From the NCBI GenBank assembly GCA_017543645.1, contig JAFYFR010000013.1:1-6920 (forward strand): a stretch of 6,920 nt of DNA, given 5' to 3'. Position 1 is the stretch's first letter. Each line of letters starts with the position of its first letter. This document shows, one piece after another, positions 1-6,441 of this stretch. Origin of the DNA: Bacteroidales bacterium (GTDB lineage: Bacteria > Bacteroidota > Bacteroidia > Bacteroidales > UBA3824). The notes beneath the pieces were generated by a model, which saw nothing but the letters and a program-made list of their open reading frames with translations, did no database searches and was not told where the DNA came from. A program made the position numbers and the translations under genes.

Positions 1-24
1 AAATTGATTTTTTTTAAAAAAAAG

Positions 25-57
25 CTTGTCACGGTATTTCAATTTTTCTTATCTTTA
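25..57 (+). promoter_or_regulatory. Candidate Bacteroidota-type promoter for the SPFH gene
   Basis: CTTG at 25-28 and TATCTTTA at 50-57 are separated by 21 bases. This resembles the Bacteroides primary sigma consensus (TTTG near -33, TAnnTTTG near -7), with one mismatch in each box. It would leave a leader of roughly 75 nt before the ATG at 139. No strong Shine-Dalgarno is visible; AAGAGA at 130-135 is the nearest purine run. The assignment rests on pattern match and position only. Confidence 0.35.
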
Positions 58-138
58 TCAACAAAATAAACGTGAATGTTGTAAGACTAACGTAGACAAT
101 TAAAATAGTATTAACAATAAACCTAAAAGACAAGAGAC

Positions 139-1290
139 ATGGGATTATTCGACAAAGTAAAAGAAGTAATCAAAGGCGAGTTGATCGACGTCGTTGAATG
201 GACCGACAACACGCAGGACACAATCCTTCACCGTTTTGAAAGAAAGGACAACGCCATCAAAAACGGAGCGCAGCTAATTGTTAGAGAATCGCAGGTGGCA
301 GTGTTTGTAAACGAAGGCGAGCTCGGAGACATTTTCCAGCCCGGACACTACACCCTCGACACCAACAACTTACCAATTTTGACAACTCTCAAAAGTTGGA
401 AATACGGATTCAACTCACCGTTCAAATGCGAAGTATATTTTGTAAACACCAAAATATTCACCGCGCAAAAATGGGGTACGCCCGCCAACTTCTACATAAG
501 AGACCAGGATTTCGGACGTGTAACCATCCGCGCCTTCGGCACTTACTCGATGCAGATTTCCGACGCAGGCAAATTTGTTAAAAAAATCAGCGGAACAGCA
601 TCCGACTACCGCACAAGCGACATTGCCGACGAGTTGCGCAGCGTGATTGTTACCAACCTCGTTTCCACTATCGGTGAAAGCGGCAAATCGCTCCTCGACT
701 TCGCCGCATCTCAGAGCGAAATGAGCAAGGTTTGCGAACAACGCATCAATCAGGAGACCGACTACGGCATCACATTCACCAAGTTCTTGATTTCAAGCAT
801 CACTCTGCCCGAAGAACTTCAGAAGAAACTCGACGAAGGCACCGGCATGAACATGCTCGGCGACATGAACAAATACACCCAGATGTCTATGGCTGACGCT
901 ATGAAAACAGCAGCAGCCAACCCCGGAAACGGTGGCGGCGGTCAAGGCATGATGGAAATGATGATGATGAACAACATGATGCAGCAACAACACATGCAGC
1001 AGCAAATGATGATGAACCAGCAGAATGTATACGGTCAGCAGGGTTACGCTCAGGCAGCTCCGCCCCCGCCCCCGCAAATGTCGTCGTTCTATGTGTACAT
1101 CAACAATCAGCAGCAAGGCCCGTTCCCAATCCAGACCCTCCAGCAGATGGCTGCAAACGGACAGTTTACACAAACCACTCAGGTTTGGAAACAAGGCATG
1201 GCAGGCTGGGCAGCTGCTAACACCGTGGCAGAGCTGTCAATGGTATTCGGCGCAGTACCTCCTCCACCTCCCGCACCACCGGCTATGTAA
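139..1290 (+). CDS. SPFH-domain protein (YdjI / 'virion core protein' type) with C-terminal GYF_2 domain
   Basis: The 383-residue product begins MGLFDKVKEVIKGELIDVVEW, close to the N-terminus of Bacillus YdjI-type SPFH proteins. The SPFH region covers about residues 20-235. It is followed by a Gly-rich turn (261-270), a Met/Gln-rich stretch (271-296; 12 Met within 271-292), five prolines (308-312), a GYF_2 domain (about 316-368, with G327-P328-F329, W350 and W357) and a proline-rich tail (374-381). There is no signal peptide or transmembrane helix, so it should be a cytoplasmic protein that reaches membranes through a partner or by assembly. SPFH proteins usually form large oligomers at membranes, and YdjI supports PspA-linked membrane stress responses in Bacillus. 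Many relatives end in a zinc ribbon; here GYF_2 takes that place and the zinc ribbons sit in the next gene. The family call is firm; the cellular role is inferred. Confidence 0.9.
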   Translation: MGLFDKVKEVIKGELIDVVEWTDNTQDTILHRFERKDNAIKNGAQLIVRESQVAVFVNEGELGDIFQPGHYTLDTNNLPILTTLKSWKYGFNSPFKCEVYFVNTKIFTAQKWGTPANFYIRDQDFGRVTIRAFGTYSMQISDAGKFVKKISGTASDYRTSDIADELRSVIVTNLVSTIGESGKSLLDFAASQSEMSKVCEQRINQETDYGITFTKFLISSITLPEELQKKLDEGTGMNMLGDMNKYTQMSMADAMKTAAANPGNGGGGQGMMEMMMMNNMMQQQHMQQQMMMNQQNVYGQQGYAQAAPPPPPQMSSFYVYINNQQQGPFPIQTLQQMAANGQFTQTTQVWKQGMAGWAAANTVAELSMVFGAVPPPPPAPPAM

Positions 1291-1325
1291 TTAATGTAGT
1301 TTTAGATTATTAATATTTAATGAAA

Positions 1326-1368
1326 AAAACGGGTCTTGCATACTTTACAAGACCTGTTTTATATTTTT
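1326..1368 (+). terminator. Intrinsic terminator between the SPFH and zinc-ribbon genes
   Basis: A 13-bp stem pairs 1326-1338 with 1348-1360 (core GGGTCTTG against CAAGACCT, one G-U pair) around a 9-base loop, and further T-rich sequence follows to 1368. It lies 35 bp after the SPFH stop codon. The next ATG is at 1387, about 26 bp past the stem. A complete promoter therefore hardly fits downstream of the hairpin, and the second gene probably depends on readthrough or on a promoter overlapping the hairpin. Confidence 0.85.
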
Positions 1369-1386
1369 AATAACACACTCATCAAT

Positions 1387-2490
1387 ATGGAATTAGAACC
1401 CCAAGTTTCGGACACCAATCAGGATATGATTATCTGCCACAACTGCGGCGCAAAACTCACTTTCGCACCAGGTACTCTGAGTTTGAAATGCGAGTATTGT
1501 GGAGCTCTCAACGACATCAAAATCGACGAAGAGGCCAAAGCTGAGGCAGTTAAAGAAAACGATTATCTCACCGCCCTCGAAAACCTTTCCGACGACCAGC
1601 TCGAGGAGGTACACACAGTGAAGTGCAACTGCTGCGGCGCAGAAACCACTTTCGACAGCAATGTGGTATCGTCGAAATGCGACTTTTGCGGAAGCCCCAT
1701 AGCTGTAAATCAGCGTTCAACAGCAAAAGTTATAAAACCAAAAGCCATTCTGCCTTTCGTAGTGCAGCAACGCGACGGGCACGACCTTTTTAAAAAATGG
1801 ATCAACGGACTTTGGTTCGCTCCGGGCGACCTCAAAAAAATGGCAAACGAACAACAGATTTCAGGCGTTTACCTGCCCTATTGGACATACGATGCCAACA
1901 CTATCACCGACTACACAGGTAGACGCGGCGAGGATTATTACACCAAAGAGAACTACACAGACAGCGAAGGGCACGTAAAAACCCGCGATGTTAAACATAC
2001 CAACTGGTACAGAGCATCGGGAAGGGTTAGAAATTCGTTTGACGACATCTTTGTAGTAGGTTCAAAAACACTGCCTTACTATTACTTAGACAATCTTGAG
2101 CCGTGGAATCTCAACGACCTCGTTCCTTACGACGAAAAATTCTTAACAGGCTTTAAAACAGAAACTTACAGCATTGACCTAAAAGAAGGATTCCAAGACG
2201 CGCAGAAAAAAATGCAAGACACAATCGACGAATCCATCAAAAAGGACATCGGCGGCGACCATCAGGAAATCGCAACCAAGAGCATACAGTACAACGACAT
2301 CACTTACAAGCACATACTGCTGCCCGTATGGTTGAGCGCGTACCGCTATAACGAAAAGGCTTACCGTTTCCTAATCAACGGTCAGAGCGGAAAAGTTCAA
2401 GGCGAGCGTCCATACAGCGCGCTTAAGATTGCAGGTTTCATTACCGCTATTGTAGCTGTAATCACACTTTTGATAATATTGTTGACATAA
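1387..2490 (+). CDS. Double zinc-ribbon protein with C-terminal membrane anchor (YdjG-like partner of the SPFH protein)
   Basis: From the ATG at 1387 the product is 367 residues. An in-frame TTG further upstream (1336) lies inside the terminator stem and is not a credible start. Two four-cysteine zinc ribbons are visible: C17/C20 with C35/C38, and C80/C83 with C98/C101. An acidic helical stretch (about 47-75) separates them. The central domain has aromatic-rich motifs typical of the family, including YLPYWTYD and, near the end, LLPVWLSAYRYNEKAYRFLING. The last 20 or so residues (about 347-367) form one hydrophobic helix with nothing after it, so the bulk should face the cytoplasm, tail-anchored. 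Database relatives are often mislabelled as PriA or a replication helicase because of the zinc ribbon, but no helicase motifs are present. Position next to an SPFH gene matches Bacillus ydjG/ydjI, where the membrane protein recruits the SPFH protein; that role is inferred here. Confidence 0.85.
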   Translation: MELEPQVSDTNQDMIICHNCGAKLTFAPGTLSLKCEYCGALNDIKIDEEAKAEAVKENDYLTALENLSDDQLEEVHTVKCNCCGAETTFDSNVVSSKCDFCGSPIAVNQRSTAKVIKPKAILPFVVQQRDGHDLFKKWINGLWFAPGDLKKMANEQQISGVYLPYWTYDANTITDYTGRRGEDYYTKENYTDSEGHVKTRDVKHTNWYRASGRVRNSFDDIFVVGSKTLPYYYLDNLEPWNLNDLVPYDEKFLTGFKTETYSIDLKEGFQDAQKKMQDTIDESIKKDIGGDHQEIATKSIQYNDITYKHILLPVWLSAYRYNEKAYRFLINGQSGKVQGERPYSALKIAGFITAIVAVITLLIILLT

Positions 2491-2512
2491 CGCACCCCTA
2501 TCACTCATCACC

Positions 2513-2541
2513 ACGCTCCGCAAAAACGGGGCGTTTTTTTT
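2513..2541 (+). terminator. Intrinsic terminator after the zinc-ribbon gene
   Basis: ACGCTCCG (2513-2520) pairs with CGGGGCGT (2527-2534), giving 8 bp with one G-U pair around the loop CAAAAA. A run of eight T follows at 2534-2541. It lies 23 bp past the stop codon and is a textbook Rho-independent terminator. It separates the SPFH/zinc-ribbon module from the operon that starts at 2621. Confidence 0.92.
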
Positions 2542-2620
2542 GCAGAAACAAAAAAAAGTACTAAAATTGCACCATTATTGCATATTGTTTATTAAAATTA
2601 ATCTACAAAACAATACAGCC

Positions 2621-3550
2621 ATGAAAAAGATATTAGCAACAGCCATATTATCGTTAGCAATTTTCACGGTAACGGCACAACAAAACATCAATCCCACCGA
2701 GGAGATTAAGAAACAGCTTTCGGGCGACGAACTCACACAATACGAGTCGGCGCTGTCGCTTAAAGCCTCTGGCGACAAACTAATGCAGTCGGCCACAACA
2801 AAACAAAACCAGTCGGACCAGCTGAAAGCGCAAGCAGCCAAGCTAAAAAAAGGCAAGGCAAAAAAACTCAACAAACAGGCTGACGCCATCGACGAAGCGG
2901 TGGCTACACAAAGAAACTCAGCCTACGTCCAATACGTGAAAGCGTACCGCCAGTTTTACGCCGTCTATACGCAAAATCTCGAAAACCTAATAGAGACTGC
3001 GCCATCAGCCAAACGAACCAGTGCTGAAACACACATTTCGGAAGCTGACATTTTCTATTCCAACGCCGAAGCCAAGCTCAAACAAGTGCCCACAGGCAAA
3101 AAAGTTACTCCCCTCCAGATAATGAAGGTGCGCGAAGCCGCCGACAAAATGTTCAACGACGCAATGGACAACTTTGTGCAGGCATACGCCGACATTCTTG
3201 GCTGGTACGACAAAAAGGAAGAACCCAAAACGCAACCCGTTATCCAGCAGCAACCTCAAAAACCCGCCGATCAGATAATATACAAAGTACAGATAGCTGC
3301 CGACAACAAAGAGTTGACTATAAAGCAATTACGCAAAATTTACCCATCCACCGAAGGTCTCAACAACGAACTTGAGGACGGCGTATACAAATACTCGGTA
3401 GGATTTTTTAAAACTTACAAAGAGGCAGACGAGGCTCGCAAACAGATTATCAGCAAAGGCGTTACCACAGGCGTTTTTGTAGTGGCCTACAAAAACGGAA
3501 AACGTGTAAAAGATATTTCAGAAGTATACAATCCCGACGAAGACAAATAA
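2621..3550 (+). CDS. Exported SPOR-domain protein with long helical region
   Basis: From the ATG at 2621 the product is 309 residues. The frame is open back to a TTG at 2540, but that codon lies in the T-tract of the preceding terminator and would hide the signal peptide. Residues 1-19 are a clear signal peptide (MKKILATAILSLAIFTVTA, cleavage before QQ). Residues about 25-200 are rich in Ala, Lys, Gln and Glu and look largely alpha-helical, probably coiled coil. A short Pro/Gln linker follows (about 211-225), then a SPOR-like fold at about 229-296 (IIYKVQIAAD ... YKYSVGFFKTYKEADEARKQI ... FVVAYKNGKRV). SPOR domains bind peptidoglycan, typically denuded glycans at division sites, so a periplasmic cell-wall or division role is likely. 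The helical part is not recognised as a named family. It is the first gene of a unit with folP, 10 bp downstream. Confidence 0.85.
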   Translation: MKKILATAILSLAIFTVTAQQNINPTEEIKKQLSGDELTQYESALSLKASGDKLMQSATTKQNQSDQLKAQAAKLKKGKAKKLNKQADAIDEAVATQRNSAYVQYVKAYRQFYAVYTQNLENLIETAPSAKRTSAETHISEADIFYSNAEAKLKQVPTGKKVTPLQIMKVREAADKMFNDAMDNFVQAYADILGWYDKKEEPKTQPVIQQQPQKPADQIIYKVQIAADNKELTIKQLRKIYPSTEGLNNELEDGVYKYSVGFFKTYKEADEARKQIISKGVTTGVFVVAYKNGKRVKDISEVYNPDEDK

Positions 3551-3560
3551 AGCACTGATA

Positions 3561-4409
3561 ATGAACGCTATCCAACGCCAGACCACAGTCAACTGCCGTG
3601 GAAGGCTGCTCTCTTTGGACAATCCCAAGGTGATGGGCATAATTAACATCACTCCCGACTCGTTTTACGAGGGAAGCCGTTTCACCACTGTGGAAACCAT
3701 AGCTTCCCAGGCTCAAAAACATATCGACGAAGGTGCCGAGATAATCGACCTCGGTGCGTTCAGCTCCCGTCCGGGCTGCGAGGAAGTGTCCGAAAAAGAG
3801 GAAACCGAACGTTTAGACATTGCTCTACAAGCAATTAGAAAAATCAACGAGGACATTATCATCTCGGTAGACACATTCCGCAGCAATGTGGCAAAAATGG
3901 TTGCCGAAAACTACAACGTGGGCATAATCAACGACATATCAGCCGGTTATTTCGACCCAAAACTATTTGAAACCGTTGCCAAGACCAATGCCGCATATAT
4001 CCTCATGCACTCGATAGGCAACCCGCTCGAAAAGCATCAGACCGCACAATGCACTGATATTGTGGAAAATGTTATCACGTTTTTATATACCAAAGTTGAC
4101 GCGCTACGTCAGGCAGGTGTCAAGGATATAATCTTAGACCCTGGATTTGGCTTTGGCAAAACTCTCGACCAAAACTACGAACTGCTCAGCCGCATGGACG
4201 ACCTGAAGATTTTTGAACTGCCTATTTTGGTTGGAGTATCGCGCAAGTCGATGATTTTCAAACTTTTGGAAACAGACCCCGCCCATTCGCTCAACGGCAC
4301 AAGCGTAATCAACACCATCGCCATTGCCAAAGGAGCTGACATACTGCGTGTTCACGATGTTAAACAAGCCGTAGAAGTAATAAAGATATGCCAAAAAACA
4401 GGATACTGA
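3561..4409 (+). CDS. folP: Dihydropteroate synthase
   Basis: This 282-residue cytoplasmic TIM-barrel enzyme condenses 6-hydroxymethyl-7,8-dihydropterin pyrophosphate with p-aminobenzoate to give 7,8-dihydropteroate in folate synthesis; it is the sulfonamide target. The diagnostic motifs are in order: MGIINITPDSFYEGSR (25-40), IDLGAFSSRPG (62-72), SVDTFR (102-107), INDISAG (123-129), LMHSIGNP (148-155), DPGFGFGKT (193-201), VGVSRKS (224-230), GTSVINT (246-252) and RVHDV (263-267). Length is normal for the family and no key motif is missing. The catalytic core residues N29, D104, N124, D193, K229, R263 and H265 can all be assigned by motif. The start at 3561 lies 10 bp after the SPOR gene, and the end overlaps the next gene by 22 bp, so the three are probably cotranscribed and translationally coupled. 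In many Bacteroidota a diadenylate cyclase gene follows folP; it is absent here. Confidence 0.97.
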   Translation: MNAIQRQTTVNCRGRLLSLDNPKVMGIINITPDSFYEGSRFTTVETIASQAQKHIDEGAEIIDLGAFSSRPGCEEVSEKEETERLDIALQAIRKINEDIIISVDTFRSNVAKMVAENYNVGIINDISAGYFDPKLFETVAKTNAAYILMHSIGNPLEKHQTAQCTDIVENVITFLYTKVDALRQAGVKDIILDPGFGFGKTLDQNYELLSRMDDLKIFELPILVGVSRKSMIFKLLETDPAHSLNGTSVINTIAIAKGADILRVHDVKQAVEVIKICQKTGY

Positions 4410-5080
4410 TATTAGCGGTAATAATAATCAACTGTTTGATGTACAGCGAATTAACGGCACAAAACCCGTATTTGGAACTTTCGGGCGGACTGTCGGTCAG
4501 CTCGCTGCACTTTCTGCCACGGCATATCAGGGCGGGTATCAACGCCCAAGCCGGCATAGGAATATGTCCGTACATTCCCGAAAAACGGCTCATACCCATC
4601 GACACCATAGGCAACGCACGAAACTCGCACCCGATAATCGACGAGAATTTCCGCGCTTACCTCTGCGTGTCGTACACACCGAAAGGCGAGACCAAACTTA
4701 ACATCAACAACCAGAAGGTAAAGGGCGAAACCTACTATTTTGAAATTAAGCCGCAGGGACGGTACTACATTCCGCTTACTCCGTTTTACTTAGGTGGCGG
4801 ACTATACATGGGCATTGCCGCCAGCAAATCGCTGACACACAACGGACAACGCATTAAAGACATCGACCCGAAAGATTATTACCGCACAGTTGACGTAGGC
4901 ACTATCATCTCAGGCGGCTGCGAAGTGGGCGTAGGCCACACCCGCATTGTAGGCGAAATAGCGATAGAAAAAGGGCTTTTCAACGTTTCAAAAACCAGCG
5001 ACAAAAAGCACACCTTCGCCATCTTATTCAACGCCGGCGTGTCAATGACGATATTGGATAAATATTTCAAGCATTACTGA
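4388..5080 (+). CDS. Predicted outer-membrane beta-barrel protein (small porin-like family)
   Basis: The 230-residue product starts inside the end of folP (22-bp overlap); MPKNR gives the basic start of a signal peptide whose core is ILILAVIIINCLMY, with likely cleavage at residue 24 (ELTA before QNPYLEL). The mature part alternates glycine- and aromatic-rich strands: YLELSGGLSVSS, AGINAQAGIGI, AYLCVSYTP, YYFEIKPQGRYYIPL, FYLGGGLYMGIAAS, GTIISGGCEVGVG, IVGEIAIEKGLF and FAILFNAGVSMTIL. About eight strands is compatible with a small barrel of the OmpX/PorT-like type. The chain ends in -HY, an aromatic C-terminus like those recognised by the BAM machinery. No lipobox is seen. The specific family and substrate are not recognised, and a role linked to the SPOR protein is only suggested by the shared transcription unit. 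The barrel call is structural inference without an alignment. Confidence 0.7.
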   Translation: MPKNRILILAVIIINCLMYSELTAQNPYLELSGGLSVSSLHFLPRHIRAGINAQAGIGICPYIPEKRLIPIDTIGNARNSHPIIDENFRAYLCVSYTPKGETKLNINNQKVKGETYYFEIKPQGRYYIPLTPFYLGGGLYMGIAASKSLTHNGQRIKDIDPKDYYRTVDVGTIISGGCEVGVGHTRIVGEIAIEKGLFNVSKTSDKKHTFAILFNAGVSMTILDKYFKHY

Positions 5081-5086
5081 TTTTAT

Positions 5087-5127
5087 AAAAAAAACTCATA
5101 CCGATTATTATTCATTTAACCAGTATG
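5087..5127 (-). terminator. Intrinsic terminator for the minus-strand protease relic
   Basis: Read on the minus strand, 5127-5118 (CATACTGGTT) pairs with 5106-5097 (AATCGGTATG): 10 bp including two G-U pairs. A run of eight T follows (5094-5087). On the plus strand the same bases give C-A mismatches and no T-tract, so the hairpin serves minus-strand transcription. It lies 25 bp past the last in-frame stop of the relic and close behind the convergent beta-barrel gene ending at 5080. Confidence 0.72.
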
Positions 5128-5151
5128 TGTTATAAAAAATCTGATTGTAGT

Positions 5152-6394
5152 CTATTTTACCGAAACCTTATAAGCTTTGGGAATTTCAGAACTAAAATTC
5201 TCTCCGTCAAGGCTATACATCAGAGTACCATAATCGGCACTTCCAGGGGTTACAAGTTCCTGTGCGGCTCCGTTGTAGGTCAGAGTGTTGGCTGTGGGTG
5301 CAGTGACAGATGGTGTGTCCTTTGTCAATGTTACTGTAATACCGTAACATTGGCACCACTCTTCTACGATTTTGTTTTCAAAAACAAGCTTGCAATCTTC
5401 TTCGATAGCAATATTTTGAATCTGCGACTTTACACAAGATCCCCTTCTTTGTGCATATTGTATCTTGTATATTCGGTAGCATCTTTGGCTTTAACATAGA
5501 GGTATTTAGGGTTCTCTTGCATTTTTTTATTTTCATCTGTTGTAGGCTGAGGCTCAATGACCACATCAAAACAGGCATTTTGTTTTTAACGGCATTTTGG
5601 ATAAAGGCGGGCATATCTCTTTTTTCTTCGCAGATGTCGTATTGATAGCCATAATACCTGTTGAACGCACCGCATTGGACTTCCCAAGATGTCATAGAAC
5701 CCCAATCGTCAAAATAACATCTCTGCGCAATGGCTACTGCGAATATTAATTTTGCAAGTTCGCCGTCGTCGCTGCTGATTTTATCGAAGTCGGGAGTGTA
5801 GGAGTGATTGTAGTGATAGGTATAATTATAAGTGCCATCAGGATGATTTTCATCTATCGCGTTGGGGTAATACCGCTCCTCGGTAAGGGTCATGGATGGA
5901 GATTCCACTTTTGAATAGATTATATAGTCGCCTTCCACATCAATCGGGTCGCACGAGCGGTAGTAATTAAGCACCTGCGCAGATGACAGTGTAACGCAGC
6001 CTGCGGGTGTATGCTCTCCGTTTAATGTAGGGCATTCGTTGTTGTATGGCGCGCCTTGATGCCAATGTGTTTTGATGAGATATTCCGGCTCTACGGTGGC
6101 ACTTTTTGAGAGCGACTTGCTCAGAGATTTGGATCGAGAGACCGGTTTTACGGCAAAGTGGTCGATGAGGTCTTGCACCAACGGCGCAAAATTGTCAACG
6201 TTGATAGTGCCTTCGCCGTGGGCAATTGCTTTGCGGCCGTGGAGCATCTGCCAATTGCCGTCATACTGGATTATTTTTACGTTGCCCTTGGTGTAGACAA
6301 CATCCTGAGCGCGGCATGCGCCCGAAATTGCAATCAGGAGCAGCAGCAGAGCAGCCCGCCTGAATAAAGTCAATGTTCTCTTTGTTTTAACCAT
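5152..6394 (-). pseudogene. Decayed secreted C10-family (streptopain-like) cysteine protease gene
   Basis: Translation from the ATG at 6394 gives a signal peptide (1-30, core AALLLLLIAIS, cleavage at RAQ), a short propeptide, and the start of a C10 catalytic domain: THWHQGAPYNNECP (109-122) then TPAGCVTLSSAQVLNYY (129-145), with C133 as the expected nucleophile. The domain continues plausibly to NKMPVL (271-276). There the frame fails: coherent protein moves to a second frame at about 5565 (DVVIEPQPTTDENKK, then YLYVKAKDATEY), which stops at 5430. It then moves to the third frame (KSQIQNIAIEEDC to the TAG at 5152), ending in an Ig-like repeat. One lost T near 5570 and one extra GT at 5432-5435 would reconnect all three pieces. 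No GHAW-type motif with the catalytic histidine is seen in any piece, so the protein should be inactive even if the frames were joined. A degenerate or rearranged gene is likely; sequencing error could explain the indels but not the missing histidine. Confidence 0.75.
5155..5331 (-). other. Remnant of a Bacteroidales Ig-like surface repeat inside the protease relic
   Basis: In the third frame of the relic the translation reads ITVTLTKDTPSV, APTANTLTYNGAAQELVTPG, then TLMYSLDGENFSSEIPKA. This matches the general form of a repeat common in Bacteroidales extracellular proteins: a linker ending in VTAPTA, then LTYNG, QELV, YSLDG and IPTA, usually continuing with a DAGTYTVYYKV-type strand. Here IPKA runs straight into YKVSVK and a stop, so the last strands of the domain appear to be lost. 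The repeat form is recalled from family knowledge, not from a search. Confidence 0.6.
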
Positions 6395-6405
6395 TTTTGT
6401 TAATT

Positions 6406-6437
6406 CTATATTAGTTTTATTGTGTTAATTATTCAAA
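6406..6437 (-). promoter_or_regulatory. Weak candidate promoter for the protease relic
   Basis: On the minus strand TTTG (6437-6434) is followed after 20 bases by TAATATAG (6413-6406), an exact -33 box with a 4-of-6 match to TAnnTTTG. The start codon at 6394 follows closely, leaving only a very short leader, which weakens the case. No better match is seen between the neighbouring terminator and the gene. Confidence 0.22.
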
Positions 6438-6441
6438 CAGA

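Noticed and set aside
1..24. Poly-T/poly-A palindrome at the window start
   Set aside because: It could be the end of a terminator for an upstream gene, but there is no GC stem in view, so it is not assignable.
1336..1386. N-terminal extension of the zinc-ribbon protein from a TTG codon
   Set aside because: The codon lies inside the stem of a strong intrinsic terminator, and the ATG at 1387 gives a natural start just before the first zinc ribbon.
1429..1700. PriA-type helicase or replication function for the zinc-ribbon gene
   Set aside because: Only the zinc ribbons are reminiscent of PriA; there are no Walker or helicase motifs and the protein ends in a membrane helix.
2540..2620. 27-residue extension of the SPOR protein from a TTG codon
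   Set aside because: The TTG is part of the terminator T-tract, and the ATG at 2621 opens directly onto a standard signal peptide.
5125..5499. Plus-strand open frame of about 124 codons opposite the protease relic
   Set aside because: It has no family resemblance and a Cys-rich, unstructured composition, and the minus strand carries recognisable protease and Ig-repeat sequence here.
6305..6330. Lipoprotein signal (SGAC) in the protease relic
   Set aside because: The residue three before the Cys is Ser and not Leu/Val/Ile, and a signal peptidase I site (RAQ) follows immediately.
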